The translations under genes and the position numbers were made by a program. A DNA stretch of 64,000 nucleotides from NCBI RefSeq assembly GCF_009727055.1, contig NC_052351.1:54723441-54787440 (forward strand), read 5' to 3'. The notes beneath the pieces are model-generated. The model searched no databases. It was not told where the DNA came from and was given only the letters and a program-made list of their open reading frames with translations. Numbering within the stretch: the first letter of the stretch is position 1; every line of letters starts with the position of its first letter. Positions 22,078 to 33,987 of the stretch are shown one piece after another. The DNA is from Benincasa hispida (Eukaryota > Streptophyta > Magnoliopsida > Cucurbitales > Cucurbitaceae).

Positions 22078-23868
22078 AACTTGTATAAATACAAGTTATT
22101 TATGCTGTTTTCTTTAGATATTGCTGCTAAAAGAAAAGAAAGTTGCATCATTTGTATAGAAATTGGCTAAGAAATGTGAGAATTATAAATTGTTGTCAAT
22201 ACATCTACTGATAACATTGCGATGGTAGAATGGAATGTTTCTATTCTGTTTTGCAGGGAATCAAGTCACTGCATGCATTCATGGCTCAAGATAAAAAGAA
22301 CAACACATCGACGTTGCATTGCGCCCATCATTTAGGAATGAATAGACGATCAACGCAATGACGGCGCATGCAACAATCGATCAAGAGCTTAATTCAACCG
22401 CATGCGGTAATAAAAAATAATACCACATGCGAGCAAATGATTGAAGATGTGAAAGAGCAACGCAATTGCGGATGATTCTGACGCGTGTATAGCTGACCGT
22501 TGTGCATTTCTGATGGGATTGATTGCATAATAGAAGAAATATTCACTCCACCATTTTCGGAACTTCCATAACAATACAGTGGGAACCACAATGCAGAGAG
22601 TCAAGCTCATCTATAAATAGCTTCTGAAATTTCACTGAAAAATATGCTTGAATACATAGAAAAGTGTATATACTGATATGAGAGAGAGACTGGTTAAGCG
22701 ACTAATCAGAGTAGATCCGGGAAGAATTAAGAGACAAGGACAAGAGGTGAGTCTCCAGGCAAAGAATCCTTTTGATCCCTGCCGTTGAAGCTTTATACGA
22801 AGGTCACTCCTACCAGAAGAGTAAGCCTGAGAGCGAAGCTCTTCTCTTCATTCATTCCACACGCTGGCAAGCAAAACCACCGTCCAGATCTGTGTTAAGA
22901 CGTTGACACTCTTTTGTATTTGTTTCTATCTCTTTATCATCACTTGTATTCATCTTCTTAGTCTATCATTCACACCATGTATCAGATGTTTAATTCTATA
23001 ATTAAATGTTATGATCATTTCCATCTCCATCTCTGTATCTATTTCCATTCATCCATAACTCACTTTCTCCACAATGTTTTCTTAATCCTTGGATAATTAG
23101 TAATAATTGAGCAAGTAAATTAATTGGGTTAAGGAAATAATTAAGTTTAGTCAAAGCATGCTCGACGACATCTTCACCTGTGAGAGTAGAACTGAAGATG
23201 CTATTTCGCCTATCGAGAGAGGGTTGGAAGAATGCGTTAACTAAAGCGAGAAGTACTTCCAGAGATGGAAGTAACCTTGCATTCATCACGTTCATCCCTG
23301 TAACTATAGAGATATAGGAACGTGGCCGATCACCGAGAGGTTTATGCCAAGGGAAAACGGAACCTTAGTTGTATCTTTAACGCAATTAGCGAACTTGCGA
23401 TGTTTTTATTAATTATCCTTTCTATTTCTGATTCATCCACATGACTTGCTATCGCATACCACGATCCTTTGTATAAACTTCACAGTCAGTCTCGAACTCA
23501 ACATCATGTATATCATGTATCTTGTATCTTGTATCACGTTAGCTTAGGTTTATTTTCACCGCAATTTATTTTATTAACGTAACTTTATTTTACCACACTT
23601 TAATTTCTCGTACAAACACACACTCTTTATTAATTGTAAATATCGGTCGCATATAACACAAAAGTAACTTAACGAAAATAATCCTCGTGTTCGACCTCGG
23701 ATTACTCCGAGAACTTGCGTTAGAATTATACTTGGTTTCAGCGCAAGGAAACTTGTGACAACACATACTTCATAGCATACTACAAGCATCTAGTTAACAA
23801 CGCATATATTTCTAGAAGTAGTAATGCATAACACAGCATCCACATTCCATTTCCATTTTTACGTCAAC
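22078..23868 (+). mobile_element. Athila-like LTR D2 (plus)
   Basis: Begins with the palindrome aacttgtataaatacaagtt (22079-22098), has a TATA box at 22612-22620, and runs to about 23868, where family-B copia LTR sequence resumes. It matches D1 (7044-5236) in reverse. There is no primer site or gag after it. The minus-strand frames 22389-22610 and 23002-23295 lie in this LTR and look like nothing known. Confidence 0.65.
22612..22620 (+). promoter_or_regulatory. TATA box of LTR D2
   Basis: TATAAATAG in a plausible U3-R position, about 530 bp into the LTR. The aligned place in D1 reads TATAAGTA. Confidence 0.5.
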
Positions 23869-24097
23869 AATTTTCTTCATCCATCGGGTCCCACAACCCG
23901 GTTCTGAGTCCAGAGGATAGTAGGTCAGCTCTAGTGGTTGTCTGATTCGTGTTTGGGTGGAGATAGATACGTTTCGGGAGCTTCAAAGGTAATATTGCAA
24001 ACAAATCCTAATTATATAATTTAGGGTTGTATGTTATATTTGTGCAATTAGAGTAAAATTGGTCCTCAATTCCGCTGCGCATGCCTATTTTCTATCA
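23869..24097 (+). mobile_element. 3' end of a family-B copia LTR, 5' LTR of element C1
   Basis: Matches the end of the B fragment at 44010-44048 (cttcatccatcgggtcccacaaccc) and ends ttccgctgcgcatgc...ctatca. A primer site follows at once, so this is the 5' LTR edge of C1. If joined to 20533-21591, one LTR would serve as the 3' LTR of C2 and the 5' LTR of C1. Confidence 0.65.
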
Positions 24098-24099
24098 TA

Positions 24100-24111
24100 T
24101 GGTATCAGAGC
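24100..24111 (+). other. Primer-binding site of copia C1
   Basis: TGGTATCAGAGC, the standard copia primer site complementary to initiator tRNA-Met, two bases after the LTR end. Confidence 0.85.
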
Positions 24112-26117
24112 ATGTTTTAATTTTACTCAATTGCATGTGGTGGGTATCAATTTATTAGATATAATCGAGATTGGAAACTAAAATGGTTTTTAGGTTTTTG
24201 CAATTAAATTAAGGTTTTTTTGTAGTATTAATTTGAAATTGCTCACATGGTTTTTAGCATTAATGTGTGACAAATGGTCTATAAATTTGCTAGTGTCATC
24301 AGAGTTGAAATTAGGTTGTAATTGCTCGGTTTCGAGAAAGAGGACAGCTATCAAATTTGAGGAAAAATGTGCATCACAGACGCCCGAAATTGCACCAGAA
24401 CTCGAGACAATGCTTCCAGACCTGACCCGTTGGCCGAGATCCGACTCCGCAACTACGACCGCCTCCAATCGACCCATGACTCTAAGCGTCCGTTGGCCAC
24501 CCCTGCAAGCATTGACACAGAGGGCCGGTCAGACCGGTCCCTAGACTAGTTTCTTGTTGAGTCGTTTGATCGTTCAACCTGGTTTTTATGGAGTTTTTGG
24601 GCCGGTTCGAGAGTTTTTTTGGCCGTTCGAGTTGGATTCAAAAAGTGTTTTGAAGCTGGTTTTCGAGAAGCGTTTTTTGTACTGCACCAAATTATTATTT
24701 GTATAATTTAGTTTGTTGGCTAAATTTTAAGAGCCAAAACTAATCCATTTTAGGGTGTTAATTAAATTTATGCATGGTTGATGTATGTTTTAAATTATTT
24801 TTTGAATCTTGTTCTGCAATAATAGTATGCATATACTAGATTTTTAAATCCCACCCATAGGTACAACATGTACAATAGCTTTGATATAATGGTTATAATT
24901 GTTATAATAGTATCTAGTAAATGGCATGTTAAGTTTTTTTTTTTTTTTAATATAAGTGTTATATTAAAGCAGTGAAACATTGAGTATGGATGTATGTTAT
25001 AGATGTATGTTCTAGGGTTTATACATGGTTATAATTTTTTTTTATAATTGTTATTAAATAACCTAGACTTTTAAAATCTATAACAAGGTAAAAGTTGCAT
25101 TGCTTCACCGACTAGATTAAATTGGTGGATTTTAATCAGCTTTTCTATAGAGTTAGAATAGGTCGATTACTTGTTTAAACAAAGAGTTATTTATTTACAC
25201 CGGGTAGATCTTTGTCTATGGTTGGGTAGAGGGGCGGTCTTTAAGATGACGGTACAGGAACACTTCCTACCTGGAGATCAAACTGGCGTCTAAAGTCAAT
25301 AATCTGTTTTAATGAGCATGCGTGAAAGATGTGAAGGTAATAAAATTTGTTTATCAACTAGACATTCATAGAAAATCTAGTATAAGATTTATACATGTAT
25401 CTTATCACCTAGGACTTAGGATATGTTTAATTTAGTCGAAATATATCCTTCTATGTTTTTTTTATACCTTAATCGTTATAGACACTTCCAACTAGAGAGA
25501 AGTATGTGTACTTTTAGGCTCTAGCATCCCAAAGAGTTCCACATCGTGAGGTCCATGTAGGGCTTAGGGGACTGTGCTTAAGGTGTAGAAACTCCTTCAG
25601 AGGTGTTTGCATGGATCAATATAAAAGGTGTAATAGGGGAAGTAGTTCATAGTAAGTGGGTGAGGGTATAGTAACAACATAGTCCCATGGTCTCTTTTCA
25701 TTAGGTTCCGCACCGTGAGATTTTATATGCGTCAGCTTGTCTGCCCTACCGGATGATTGAACCTTTCCTTCGGAGGGTGTATTATAGGATTTCGGACATC
25801 TATGAACTTCTAAATCTAGATAGGCTCTCATATATCAGTTTTCATATTGACAATTCCACTTTGGACGCATGTTGATTTCTGGTCTCAGAAATCCCAAAAT
25901 TGGAAGGTTACACTTACAAATTTACTGAAGATGTTAGTATAGTTCTCGAACCAAGTAACGATAACTAAAGTTCTATAGATAAGAGTTATTCCTGGGGTTA
26001 ACATCTAGTCAAGATTGTCTTGGTTCAAATGAGAGAATCATCGATTACCCTTCGGTGGAGGTTACTCTAAACTTTTGAAATATCGTTGCAAAAATATATA
26101 ATGAAAGGGTACATTAA
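24112..26117 (+). mobile_element. Long untranslated leader of copia C1
   Basis: About 2 kb of non-coding sequence between the primer site and gag. None of the frames here resembles a known protein. The frames at 24190-24544 come from a CG-richer patch (agaccggtcc...) on both strands. The leader resumes at 36147 after the Tekay-like insertion and ends with a ttatctttttcag tract just before the gag remnant, which looks like a splice acceptor. Confidence 0.6.
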
Positions 26118-26444
26118 TGTGAACCCCGAATCCATTAATTTCTCTACTTGAGTATATTCCCTATTAATAGATCAGTTTGATGAGGTAGGTTGATGTGGAA
26201 ACTAGTGTAATGGTAAGAAAGAGTGAAGATTTGAAAGAAAAGAGGAAATATTGGATGCTTTAACCTTTTGGGAAAAATTTGGAAAATTTTGGGCGAAATA
26301 TAGAATTTTGTGTGGGATGCATTGGAAAGGGACCAATGCATTGGAGAGGGTGTGTTTGGATGATGAGTGTGTTGGGATGTATTGGATTATGGATCGTGGA
26401 TGCGTTGGTGAAGGAAAAGAAAATGGAAGTAGAGACATTGGACA

Positions 26445-26950
26445 ATGGCACGAGGCTGGACCGGGTGGAATGCGTCGAGCAATATTGGCCCAAAATGCCC
26501 AGCCATGCCGCGTCGAGCAGCCTCGGCTAGCGCCCATTGCAATGCGATCGAGCAGACTGGCCAGCACCCATGCAATACATCGAGCAGCCTCAGCAGTGCC
26601 CTTTCAATGCGTCTAGCAGCCTCGATCAGACAGCCCTACCATGCGTCGGGCGGCCATGCGTTGAGCGCCCTGTCGAGCGGCCATACCCATGCAGTGAGCG
26701 CCTTGCCGAGCAGCCATGCCGTGCGTCGAGGTGCCCTGCCATGCAGCCAAACGCATAGCCCATGCGGTCGAGTGAGCGAGCGATTGCAAGCACACGCCGC
26801 ACGCACATGCATCGAAGTAGCATGCCCATGCGCTTAAGCACCCGGCCAAGCACGCCCATGCAACGTGCCTATGCGTTGGTGGCTAGAACCATGCGCCCAT
26901 GCCAAGTAAGCCGTGCGAGTGAGACATGCGTCGAGGATGGACGGTCACCC
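26445..26950 (+). repeat. GC-rich degenerate array in family-A U3
   Basis: Irregular repetition of words such as ccatgcgtcgagcggcc and cccatgcg, with spacing of roughly 15-30 bp. Similar arrays lie at 1-130, 33820-34170 and 46370-46790 with different lengths. They keep frames open on both strands (for example 26445-26837 and 26849-26613). These are repeat by-products, not genes. Confidence 0.7.
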
Positions 26951-28092
26951 TATGCATTGTTGTTGATTAGCTCCTTGGGATGGCTAAGTTGAATTGTAAT
27001 GATAGTGAATTGGCTTGCTATGTGTTGAGTAGAGGCTATGCGTTGTTTATGGACTAGGCGTTGAGCATCCAAGAGTTGGATGCATACAAGGGTGAGGTCA
27101 CATAGAAAACGTCATCAAAACCATGTGTCTTCTTGGGAGGAAAGCCTTAGCCATAAGAATTTGAGGTGGTGGCATCAGATTGGAGGCTCATGCGTTGGCA
27201 ACATGGGAGTAAGACACTTAGCATGCGATGATCACAGCATTGCGTTGAGGTGAGAAGGAGACACTTGGCCATGCAGCCAAGTAGGTGGTGTCAACTCCGG
27301 AGAAAGTTTGGAAAACCTTGCGTTGAAGCCAAACCCATGCGTTAGTCATAGAGGACGCATTAGACAGTGAGGTTTGAAGAGGACACATCAACTTGGGATG
27401 AGGAGTTCTCCCAATTTACTCGTGCGTTTGGAGTGATTCCAAAGCCACCTGAAAGCTCCGAAAGTATAGTTTTCAGGGTAGGGCCGCCAGAAAAAAATCT
27501 CGAAGGGATCGGGCTGAAAACTGAGAAGAATACACAAGGGTCAGGCTGTCAGATCAGTTTAGGCCAGTCGTGAAGATTTTGTCATTCCGGCCAAACCACA
27601 AAGAGTTCTGAGCTCAAAGTTTAGGGTAATCTTCCTGCGACATTTTAAAATATTTTTGTAGAAGGAAGTATTTCAAAATAAGGTTTAGAACTATGAGAAA
27701 TCTAAGCTGTAATATGAATCTGGATTCTAGGGGTGAAAAGGGAGCCCGAGGTAGAAAAGGGAGCTACTAGAGTGAAAAGTTCCTAAGCAATCAAGGTGAG
27801 TGGCGAAAACGTTTTGACTAAAACATTTGCTTAAAATGTTTGATTACAACGTGTTATAGAAAGCATGTTTTAAAGAAGATTCTTCTCATGCCAGCTATTT
27901 TTACAAGTAATTTCCAAGCAAACTATGAGTTATGTTTTAAACGCATGCATGTGAGAGAAGTTGATGAAAAACGATTTATATGTGTTAAATATACTCAACA
28001 TGCATTAGTACCTTTAAAGTCATGTTTTATATGTGTTATACTTTACATGCTTTAAAGAGAAAGTCATTTATGACTAGTTTTACTTAAAACGC

Positions 28093-28260
28093 GATACCGA
28101 AGGACATTTGAGAAGGTATCCGCCCAACTAGATACTGAAGGACATTTGAGAAAGTATCTATTGGTACTGAAGGACGTTTGAGAAGGTACCAAACCAATCA
28201 GATACTGAAAGACGTTTGAGAAGGTATTTGAACAGAAGTACCTAAGGTATGACGGTACTT
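28093..28260 (+). repeat. Five-hairpin array, first pass of A1 5' LTR
   Basis: Same array as 1322-1489. Here unit 2 has AGATACT/AGTATCT and unit 5 AAGTACC/GGTACTT, both perfect 7-bp arms. Confidence 0.75.
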
Positions 28261-28975
28261 AGTATGGCCACGTGCACGTAGGTAGAGTCAAAGATTGAGC
28301 AAAAGGATTCTCGATTGACTAGTAGTTGGTATTGGGATTGTTTTATCCACAGTAAGGGTTATTCTCAACTGAGAAATAGTTTTACTGTTTTATGATTAAA
28401 ACAACTTTATTTGTTTTATGCTTGGAAATCATTTATACTGCAATACAAGTACTGTGGAAGCTTATATTTCAGTTAAACTCTTTATTGATATTTGCATGAG
28501 AATCAATTATCTTTCTTAAGTCACTCACTTGGTGGCTAGAGACATGCGTCATGCCAAGTTAAGCCGTGCGAGTTGAGACATGCGTCAGGATACGGTACCC
28601 TATGCATTGTTGTTGATTAGCTCCTTGGGATGCCTAAGTTGAATTGTAATGATAGTGAATTGGCTTTGCTATGTGTGAGTAGAGCTATGCGTTGTTATAT
28701 GGGACTAGGCGGTGGAGCATTCCAAAGAGTTGGATGCATACAAGGGTGAGGTCACATAGAAAACCGTCATCAAAACCATGTGGTCTTCTTGGGAGAAAGC
28801 CTTAGCCATTAGAATTTGAGGGTTGGTGGCATTTCAGATTGGAGCTCATGCGTCAACAGGAGTAAGACACTTAGCATGCGATGATCACAGCATTTGCGTT
28901 GAGTGAGAGGAGACATTGGCCATGCAGCCACAGTACGGTGGTGTCAACTACCGGAGAGAGGAAAGTTTGGACACC

Positions 28976-28984
28976 TATAAATAG
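28976..28984 (+). promoter_or_regulatory. TATA box, second pass of A1 5' LTR
   Basis: TATAAATAG in the context acacctataaatagaggcc. The matching place in the first pass (about 27312) is deleted. Confidence 0.5.
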
Positions 28985-29136
28985 AGGCCATGGACTTTCA
29001 TTTTTAAAAACAAAATTCAGAATACCGTAAAAAGATGGAAAAGTTTGAGCAACCTTGCGTTGGAGCCAAATCCATGCATTTAGTATAGAGGACGCATTGG
29101 ACAGAGAAGTCTGAAAGAGGACACATCAACTTGGGC

Positions 29137-29700
29137 TTGTCATGAGAGTGTAAGTTCTTCTACCACAGTCGTCGTGACTCGGTTCTCTTGCGTCTCTGTG
29201 GTATGTCCTGATTCGCGTCCCAGCCTGTAACGGCCGTCGAATAACTAGCGCCTCATCGTAGTTTAATGCGAGGTCTAGGAGGCGTGGATAAATATAACAT
29301 AGCTCGAGACGGGATTTCGCGGCTTGACCCCCTAGATATCACTTTATTAGAGCCGGGCTCAGCGTCGTTTACCGTCAGATCCGATAGTTTGGCCTCATAG
29401 TCGTGAAGCAGACTTATTTGGTCTTGCTGAAGTCGTCTCTAAACCATCAGGGAAGGAGTTTCTCCTGTCCGGAGACTCAATGTTTCTAGGGGTAATTGTC
29501 GGGATGTCTGGCTCCGCGCAATATTAGTAAGTTTTTTGTGGCTAGAATGAGATGAGTAATTTTCATGAAAATGATTTTAGTAACTCATATTCGAGAAATC
29601 TTAGCTCAATTGAATGAATCTGGCATCTTCGTAGGTGCGCTTGACCAGGTGGGAGCCTACACCGCAGGATGAGCTAGAGACGAACGAGGATGCTACTAGG
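29137..29700. other. Unrelated block replacing part of the LTR
   Basis: Sequence here does not match any other family-A copy, although both edges do (acatcaacttggg before, gcgtaagttcctaagc after). It is less AT-rich than its surroundings and shows no coding pattern. It could be the R-U5 part of a related LTR subfamily or a chimeric read. Confidence 0.5.
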
Positions 29701-30044
29701 CGTAAGTTCCTAAGCATATCAAGGCGTTGAGTGAAAGCCTCGAAAACGTTTTTGACTAAAACATGCGAAATGTTTTGATTTACAACGTGTTATAGAAAGC
29801 ATGTTTTTAAAGAAGATTCTTCTTCATGCCAGCTATTTTTACAAGTAAATTTCCAAGCAAACTATGAGTTATGTTTTAAACGTGCATGTGAGAGAAGTTG
29901 ATTGAAAAACGATTTATATGTGTTAAAATATAACTCAACATTGCATAGTACCTTTAAAGTCATGTTTTATATGTGTTATACTTTACATGCTTTAAGAGAA
30001 AAGTTCATTTATGACTAGTTTTACTTTAAAACGCGATACCGAAG

Positions 30045-30202
30045 ACATTTCGAGAAGGTATCGCCCAAACTAGTACTGAAAGGACATTGAGAAAGTATCT
30101 ATGGTACTGAAGGACGTTTGAGAAGGACCAAAAACAATCAGATACTGAAAGGACGTTTGAAAGGTATTTTGAACAGAAGGTACCTTAAGTATGACGGTAC
30201 TT
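30045..30202 (+). repeat. Five-hairpin array, second pass, damaged by indels
   Basis: Same units as 28093-28260 but with single-base losses and gains that break several arms, as expected from raw-read errors. Confidence 0.6.
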
Positions 30203-30948
30203 AGTATGGCCACGTGCACGTATGGCTTAGAGTCAAAGATTGAGCAAAAGGATTTCTCGATTGACTAGTAGTTGGTTAATTGGGATTGTTTTATCCACAG
30301 TAAAGGGTTATTCTCAAACTGAGAAATAGTTTTACTTGTTTTATTGATTTAAACAACTCTATTGTTTTTGCTTGGAAATCATTTATACTGCAATACAAGT
30401 TACGTGGAAGCTTATAATTTCAGTTAACTTCTTATTATTATAGATATATAGAGATATGAGAATCAATTATCTTCTTAAGTCACTCACTGCGGCTTCTCAC
30501 CCGTTTTTTTCCAAATGTTTTCTTCCCCCCCCCCCAACAAGTAGTGTCAAATCTCTAAGATAGCTCTGCATTCTACTCTTGCCACTAAAGGAATAAGAAG
30601 ATTTATTGACCCGTCGGTTTTAGGTGGTACTGTTAATTGTACACATGTTACAATTTTTCAATATAGGGACTGGAGTTTTTTGGTTTTAGGGATCTTGTAA
30701 ATAACTAGTGTTTAGTAATTGACCAACTAAAATGTTTATGTAATTCTCTAAAATTAATAAATTGTTGGCCTTAAAGACATTTTCGTTGTATATAGGTTTA
30801 TATTTTGGTATCAGAGTTATTCGTAAGAGATTATTAGGTAGTAATTTGTCAGCCAAAGAGTATGATCAACTGCTAAAGACAGCAGTACAACACACTACTT
30901 TCTCAGGTTTACGAGTAGTGTAAGGTTTGGGCAGAGCTGTGAACAGCT

Positions 30949-30960
30949 TGGTATTAGAAT
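30949..30960 (+). other. Primer-binding site of A1 (degenerate)
   Basis: TGGTATTAGAAT three bases after the LTR end, resembling the initiator tRNA-Met site TGGTATCAGAGC. Confidence 0.5.
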
Positions 30961-31090
30961 GCAATTAGGTATATAATTCCGTGATAACTTGGAAAGGTTT
31001 GAGCTAGGCATTAGGTTTATGGGTGTCGAAAAAGACAGAGATGTGTGCATAAGCGATTTGAGGATTAAGTTCCCATTTAGAATGAACATA

Positions 31091-31115
31091 NNNNNNNNNN
31101 NNNNNNNNNNNNNNN
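31091..31115. other. Assembly gap of 25 N
   Basis: Exactly 25 unknown bases between the primer-site region and gag. The sequence to the left is indel-rich and the sequence to the right is clean. Confidence 0.99.
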
Positions 31116-31141
31116 CATGTGTACTTAATAATTAGGCAAAG

Positions 31142-32280
31142 ATGCTGAGAAGAAGTGGCAAGCGGAGTAAGCAGACTGAGGAGAAGAATGTTGACCCAGT
31201 GGAGGACCTGAAGTTAGACGGGACCTAGATCCAAAGGGGAAAAGAGTTAGAGGCTCAGTAGAGCAGGAAGCAACTTCTGCAAACGAGCCGAGTACACAAA
31301 GGGTAGGTGTAGAAACCCAGATGGAGGATTGAGTATTTGATAGAATCAATCAAAGATTGGCGGCAAGTGTAGGATCGATTCAAAATGATCCAAAAAAGAA
31401 ATTCGGCATCGAGAGGCTGAAAGCTTTAGAAGCCATGACGTTAGATAGAGCCACAGATCCAGTAGATGCTGAGATCTGGTTGGATTTGATTGCGAAATGT
31501 TTTGAGGTTATGAGGTGCCTTAAGGACCGTAAGGTCGAGTTAGCGACATTCTTACTGCAGAAAGAAGCTGAGAAGTGGTGGAAAGTGATAGAGGCTAGAA
31601 GGAATAGTTCGGAAACTATGACTTGGTCTGAGTTCAGACAAGTATTTGAGGATAAATACTATCCTATTTCTTTTAAAGAAGCGAAGAGGGAGGAATTCCT
31701 TAGGCTAACTCAGGGAGTAATGACGGTTGCTGAGTATGAACAAATATTTACTAAGTTATCTTAGTATGCCCTTCCGATCATCGCGGAAGAGAAGGAGAGG
31801 TGTAGAAGATTTGAGAATGGCCTAAGAAGAAAGATATATACACTCGTTACCTCTACATCCAATTGGATGAATTTCACTTAGTTAGTTGAGATCGCTATCC
31901 GAGTAGAGCAGAGAGTAGCGAGGGAAGATGTACTCCAGCCAGGTGAAGGACAGTTTAGGATGCCTGGAGAAACAAGAAGTAAGAGACTTAGACCCCCATT
32001 CTCTGGACAATTAGGTATAAGGAGCTTTGGAGGCATGAGCTAACAAAGTTCAAGCGAAAAAGGTTAAGACCTGCAGCTGGACAGTGTGGTAGATCAGTAT
32101 CAGGTCGTGCTAGCGAGTCAGTAGCTAGTACAGGGAGGAAACCACTTTGTATAAACTGTGGAAGGCCTCATACAGGAGTATTTTATGGCAATAGGAATGT
32201 GTGCTTCCAGTGCGGACAAGTGGGACATTTCAAGAGAGATTGTCCTCAGCTAGGTCATGGAGCACAGAACGAGCTAGGTC
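31142..32280 (+). pseudogene. Tekay-like gag pseudogene (A1)
   Basis: Capsid gene of the chromovirus-type gypsy element. The likely ATG at 31142 opens a frame that stops near 31228. The main piece (31357-31764, other frame) has the retrotransposon gag domain with LDRATDPVDAEIWLDLI, EKWWKVIE, FRQVFEDKYYP and VAEYEQIFTKLS. Stops follow at 31762 and 31879. A clear zinc knuckle (C-x2-C-x4-H-x4-C: CFQCGQVGHFKRDC) lies at 32202-32243 in a third frame. The order gag domain, basic linker, knuckle is normal. At least two frameshifts are needed to read through. Confidence 0.85.
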
Positions 32281-33818
32281 ATGACACACCAAGAAGCAGA
32301 AGATGCTCTAAATGTCGTAACTGGTACGATAACTTTATGTAATCAATCCGCTCATGCATTATTTGATTCTGGTGCTATGCACTCATTCATATCTAGCATG
32401 TGTGCATTACATATAGATAAAGTGCCTGAGCGTATGAATGAGGATTTGTTTATCTCTATGCCTGTAGGAGATACTCTAGTTGTACATGAGTATTACAGGA
32501 ATTGTGAAGTAATTCTTGGAAATCAGAGTTTTTGTGTTAATTTGATTCCATTAGAATTACTAGAGTTTGATGTTATCTTAGGTATGGATTTTCTAAGTAA
32601 ACACTATGCCACTATGGATTTCTTTAGAAGAGAAATAGTGTTTAGGAAACCAGGTGAAAAAGAGATAACCCTGGTAGGAAATAAAAAGAATACTTTCAGG
32701 AAGCTTAATATCAGCAGTAAAGGCTAGGAAATTGTTGAGTAGGGGATGCGAAGCCTATTTAGCCTATGTAGCAGTTTCACAGGATAAGAAACTGAGACCT
32801 GAGGATGTACCTGTGGCACAAGAATTATTAGATGTGTTCCCTGAAGAATTATCAGGCTTACCACCTGATAAGGAAATAGAGTTTACTATTGAGTTAGTTC
32901 CGAGTACAACACCTATATCCCAGGCATCATATAGGATGGCACCAACGGAACTGAAGGAACTAAAAGTTTAGTTATAGGAACTTGTAGATAAGGGGTACAT
33001 TAGACCCAGTGTGTCGCCTTGGGGAGCGCCAGTCTTGTTTGTTAATAAGAAAGACGGTACTCTTAGATTATGCATAGACTATAGACAGTTGAATAAGGTG
33101 ACCATTAAGAATAAGTACCCATTACCTCGTATAGATGATCTCTTCAATCAGTTAAAGGGAGCCAGTTATCTAAGATAGATTTAAGATCGAGTTATCACCA
33201 GTTGAAGGTGAAAGGCACAGATGTTCCAAAGACTGCATTCAGAACTAAATATGGACATTTTAAATTCCTAGTAATGCCGTTTGGATTGACAAATGCTCCT
33301 GCGGTATTTATGGACTTGATAAATAGGATATTTCATCATTATCTGGATCAGTTTGTGATAGTTTTCATAGATGATATACTAGTATATTCTTGTAGTGCAG
33401 AGAAGAACAAAGAACATCTGAGGATGGTGTTACAGATTCTAAGGGAAAAGGAGTTATATGCCAAATTTAGTAAGTGTGATTTTTGGTTAAACCAAGTCGT
33501 ATTCCTTGGGCATATAGTTTTAGCTGATGGAGTTAGCGTTGATTCCAAAAGATAGAAGCAATAGTTAAATGGGAACGACCCCTAAATGTAACCGAAGTAC
33601 GCAGTTTTCTGGGCTTAGCAGGTTATTATAGGAGATTCGTGGAGAGTTTTTCTAAGATAGCTCTTCCATTGAAAAACCTGACTAGAAAAGATGTGAAGTT
33701 TGAGTGGTCGCCAAAATATGAGCATAGTTTTCAAGTATTGAAACAGAGGTTAGTATCCGCACCAGTATTAACTCTGCCTACACCAGGTAAGGAGTTTGAG
33801 GTTTATTGTGATGCATCT
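32281..33818 (+). pseudogene. Tekay-like protease and reverse transcriptase (A1), RNase H cut off
   Basis: The protease has ALFDSGAMHSFIS near 32360 (active-site DSG) and FDVILGMDFL near 32570. Reverse transcriptase begins near 32925 (YRMAPTELKELK). It continues with [25 protein letters not shown] (about 33020-33090), [13 protein letters not shown], and the catalytic FIDDILVYS at 33364-33390, which is intact. Stops at about 32726 and 32969 and one near 33175, together with frame changes near 33172 and 33555, break it. It reaches the opening of RNase H (EFEVYCDAS, about 33790-33817), then changes in mid-codon into LTR sequence. The 80 bp before the break overlap the start of A2 at 44049, with several differences. 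Confidence 0.85.
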
Positions 33819-33987
33819 CGTGCGTCGAGGTGCCCTGCCATGCAGCCAAGCGTGCAACCCATGCAGCCAAGAGAGCGAGCGATGGCCAGCACACGCCGCA
33901 CACCCATGCGTTGAAGTAGCATGCCCATGCGCCTAAGCACCTGGCCAAGCACGCCCATGCGTTGAGCGGCCAGCCCATGCAGCGCGC

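Larger units (their letters stand above)
26118..30945 (+). mobile_element. 5' LTR of A1 with a second, noisy pass through its middle
   Basis: The first pass runs from TGTGAACCCCGAATCC to 28529, includes the GC-rich U3 array, and lacks the TATA segment. At about 28529 the sequence jumps back to the equivalent of about 26879 and repeats the LTR with many single-base insertions and losses until a corrupted end (ctgtgaaca, 30945). The second pass has a TATA box (28976-28984) and an unrelated block of about 560 bp (29137-29700). Other copies of this LTR are about 2 kb, so 4.8 kb is abnormal and is probably an assembly product. Confidence 0.7.

Noticed and set aside
24190..24544. Frames of 95 and 103 codons on opposite strands
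   Set aside because: They lie in the copia leader between primer site and gag, overlap each other and match no family.
26202..26992. Many overlapping frames on both strands in the GC-rich region
   Set aside because: By-products of the degenerate catgcgtcgag array in an LTR U3. The same happens at 46296-46791.
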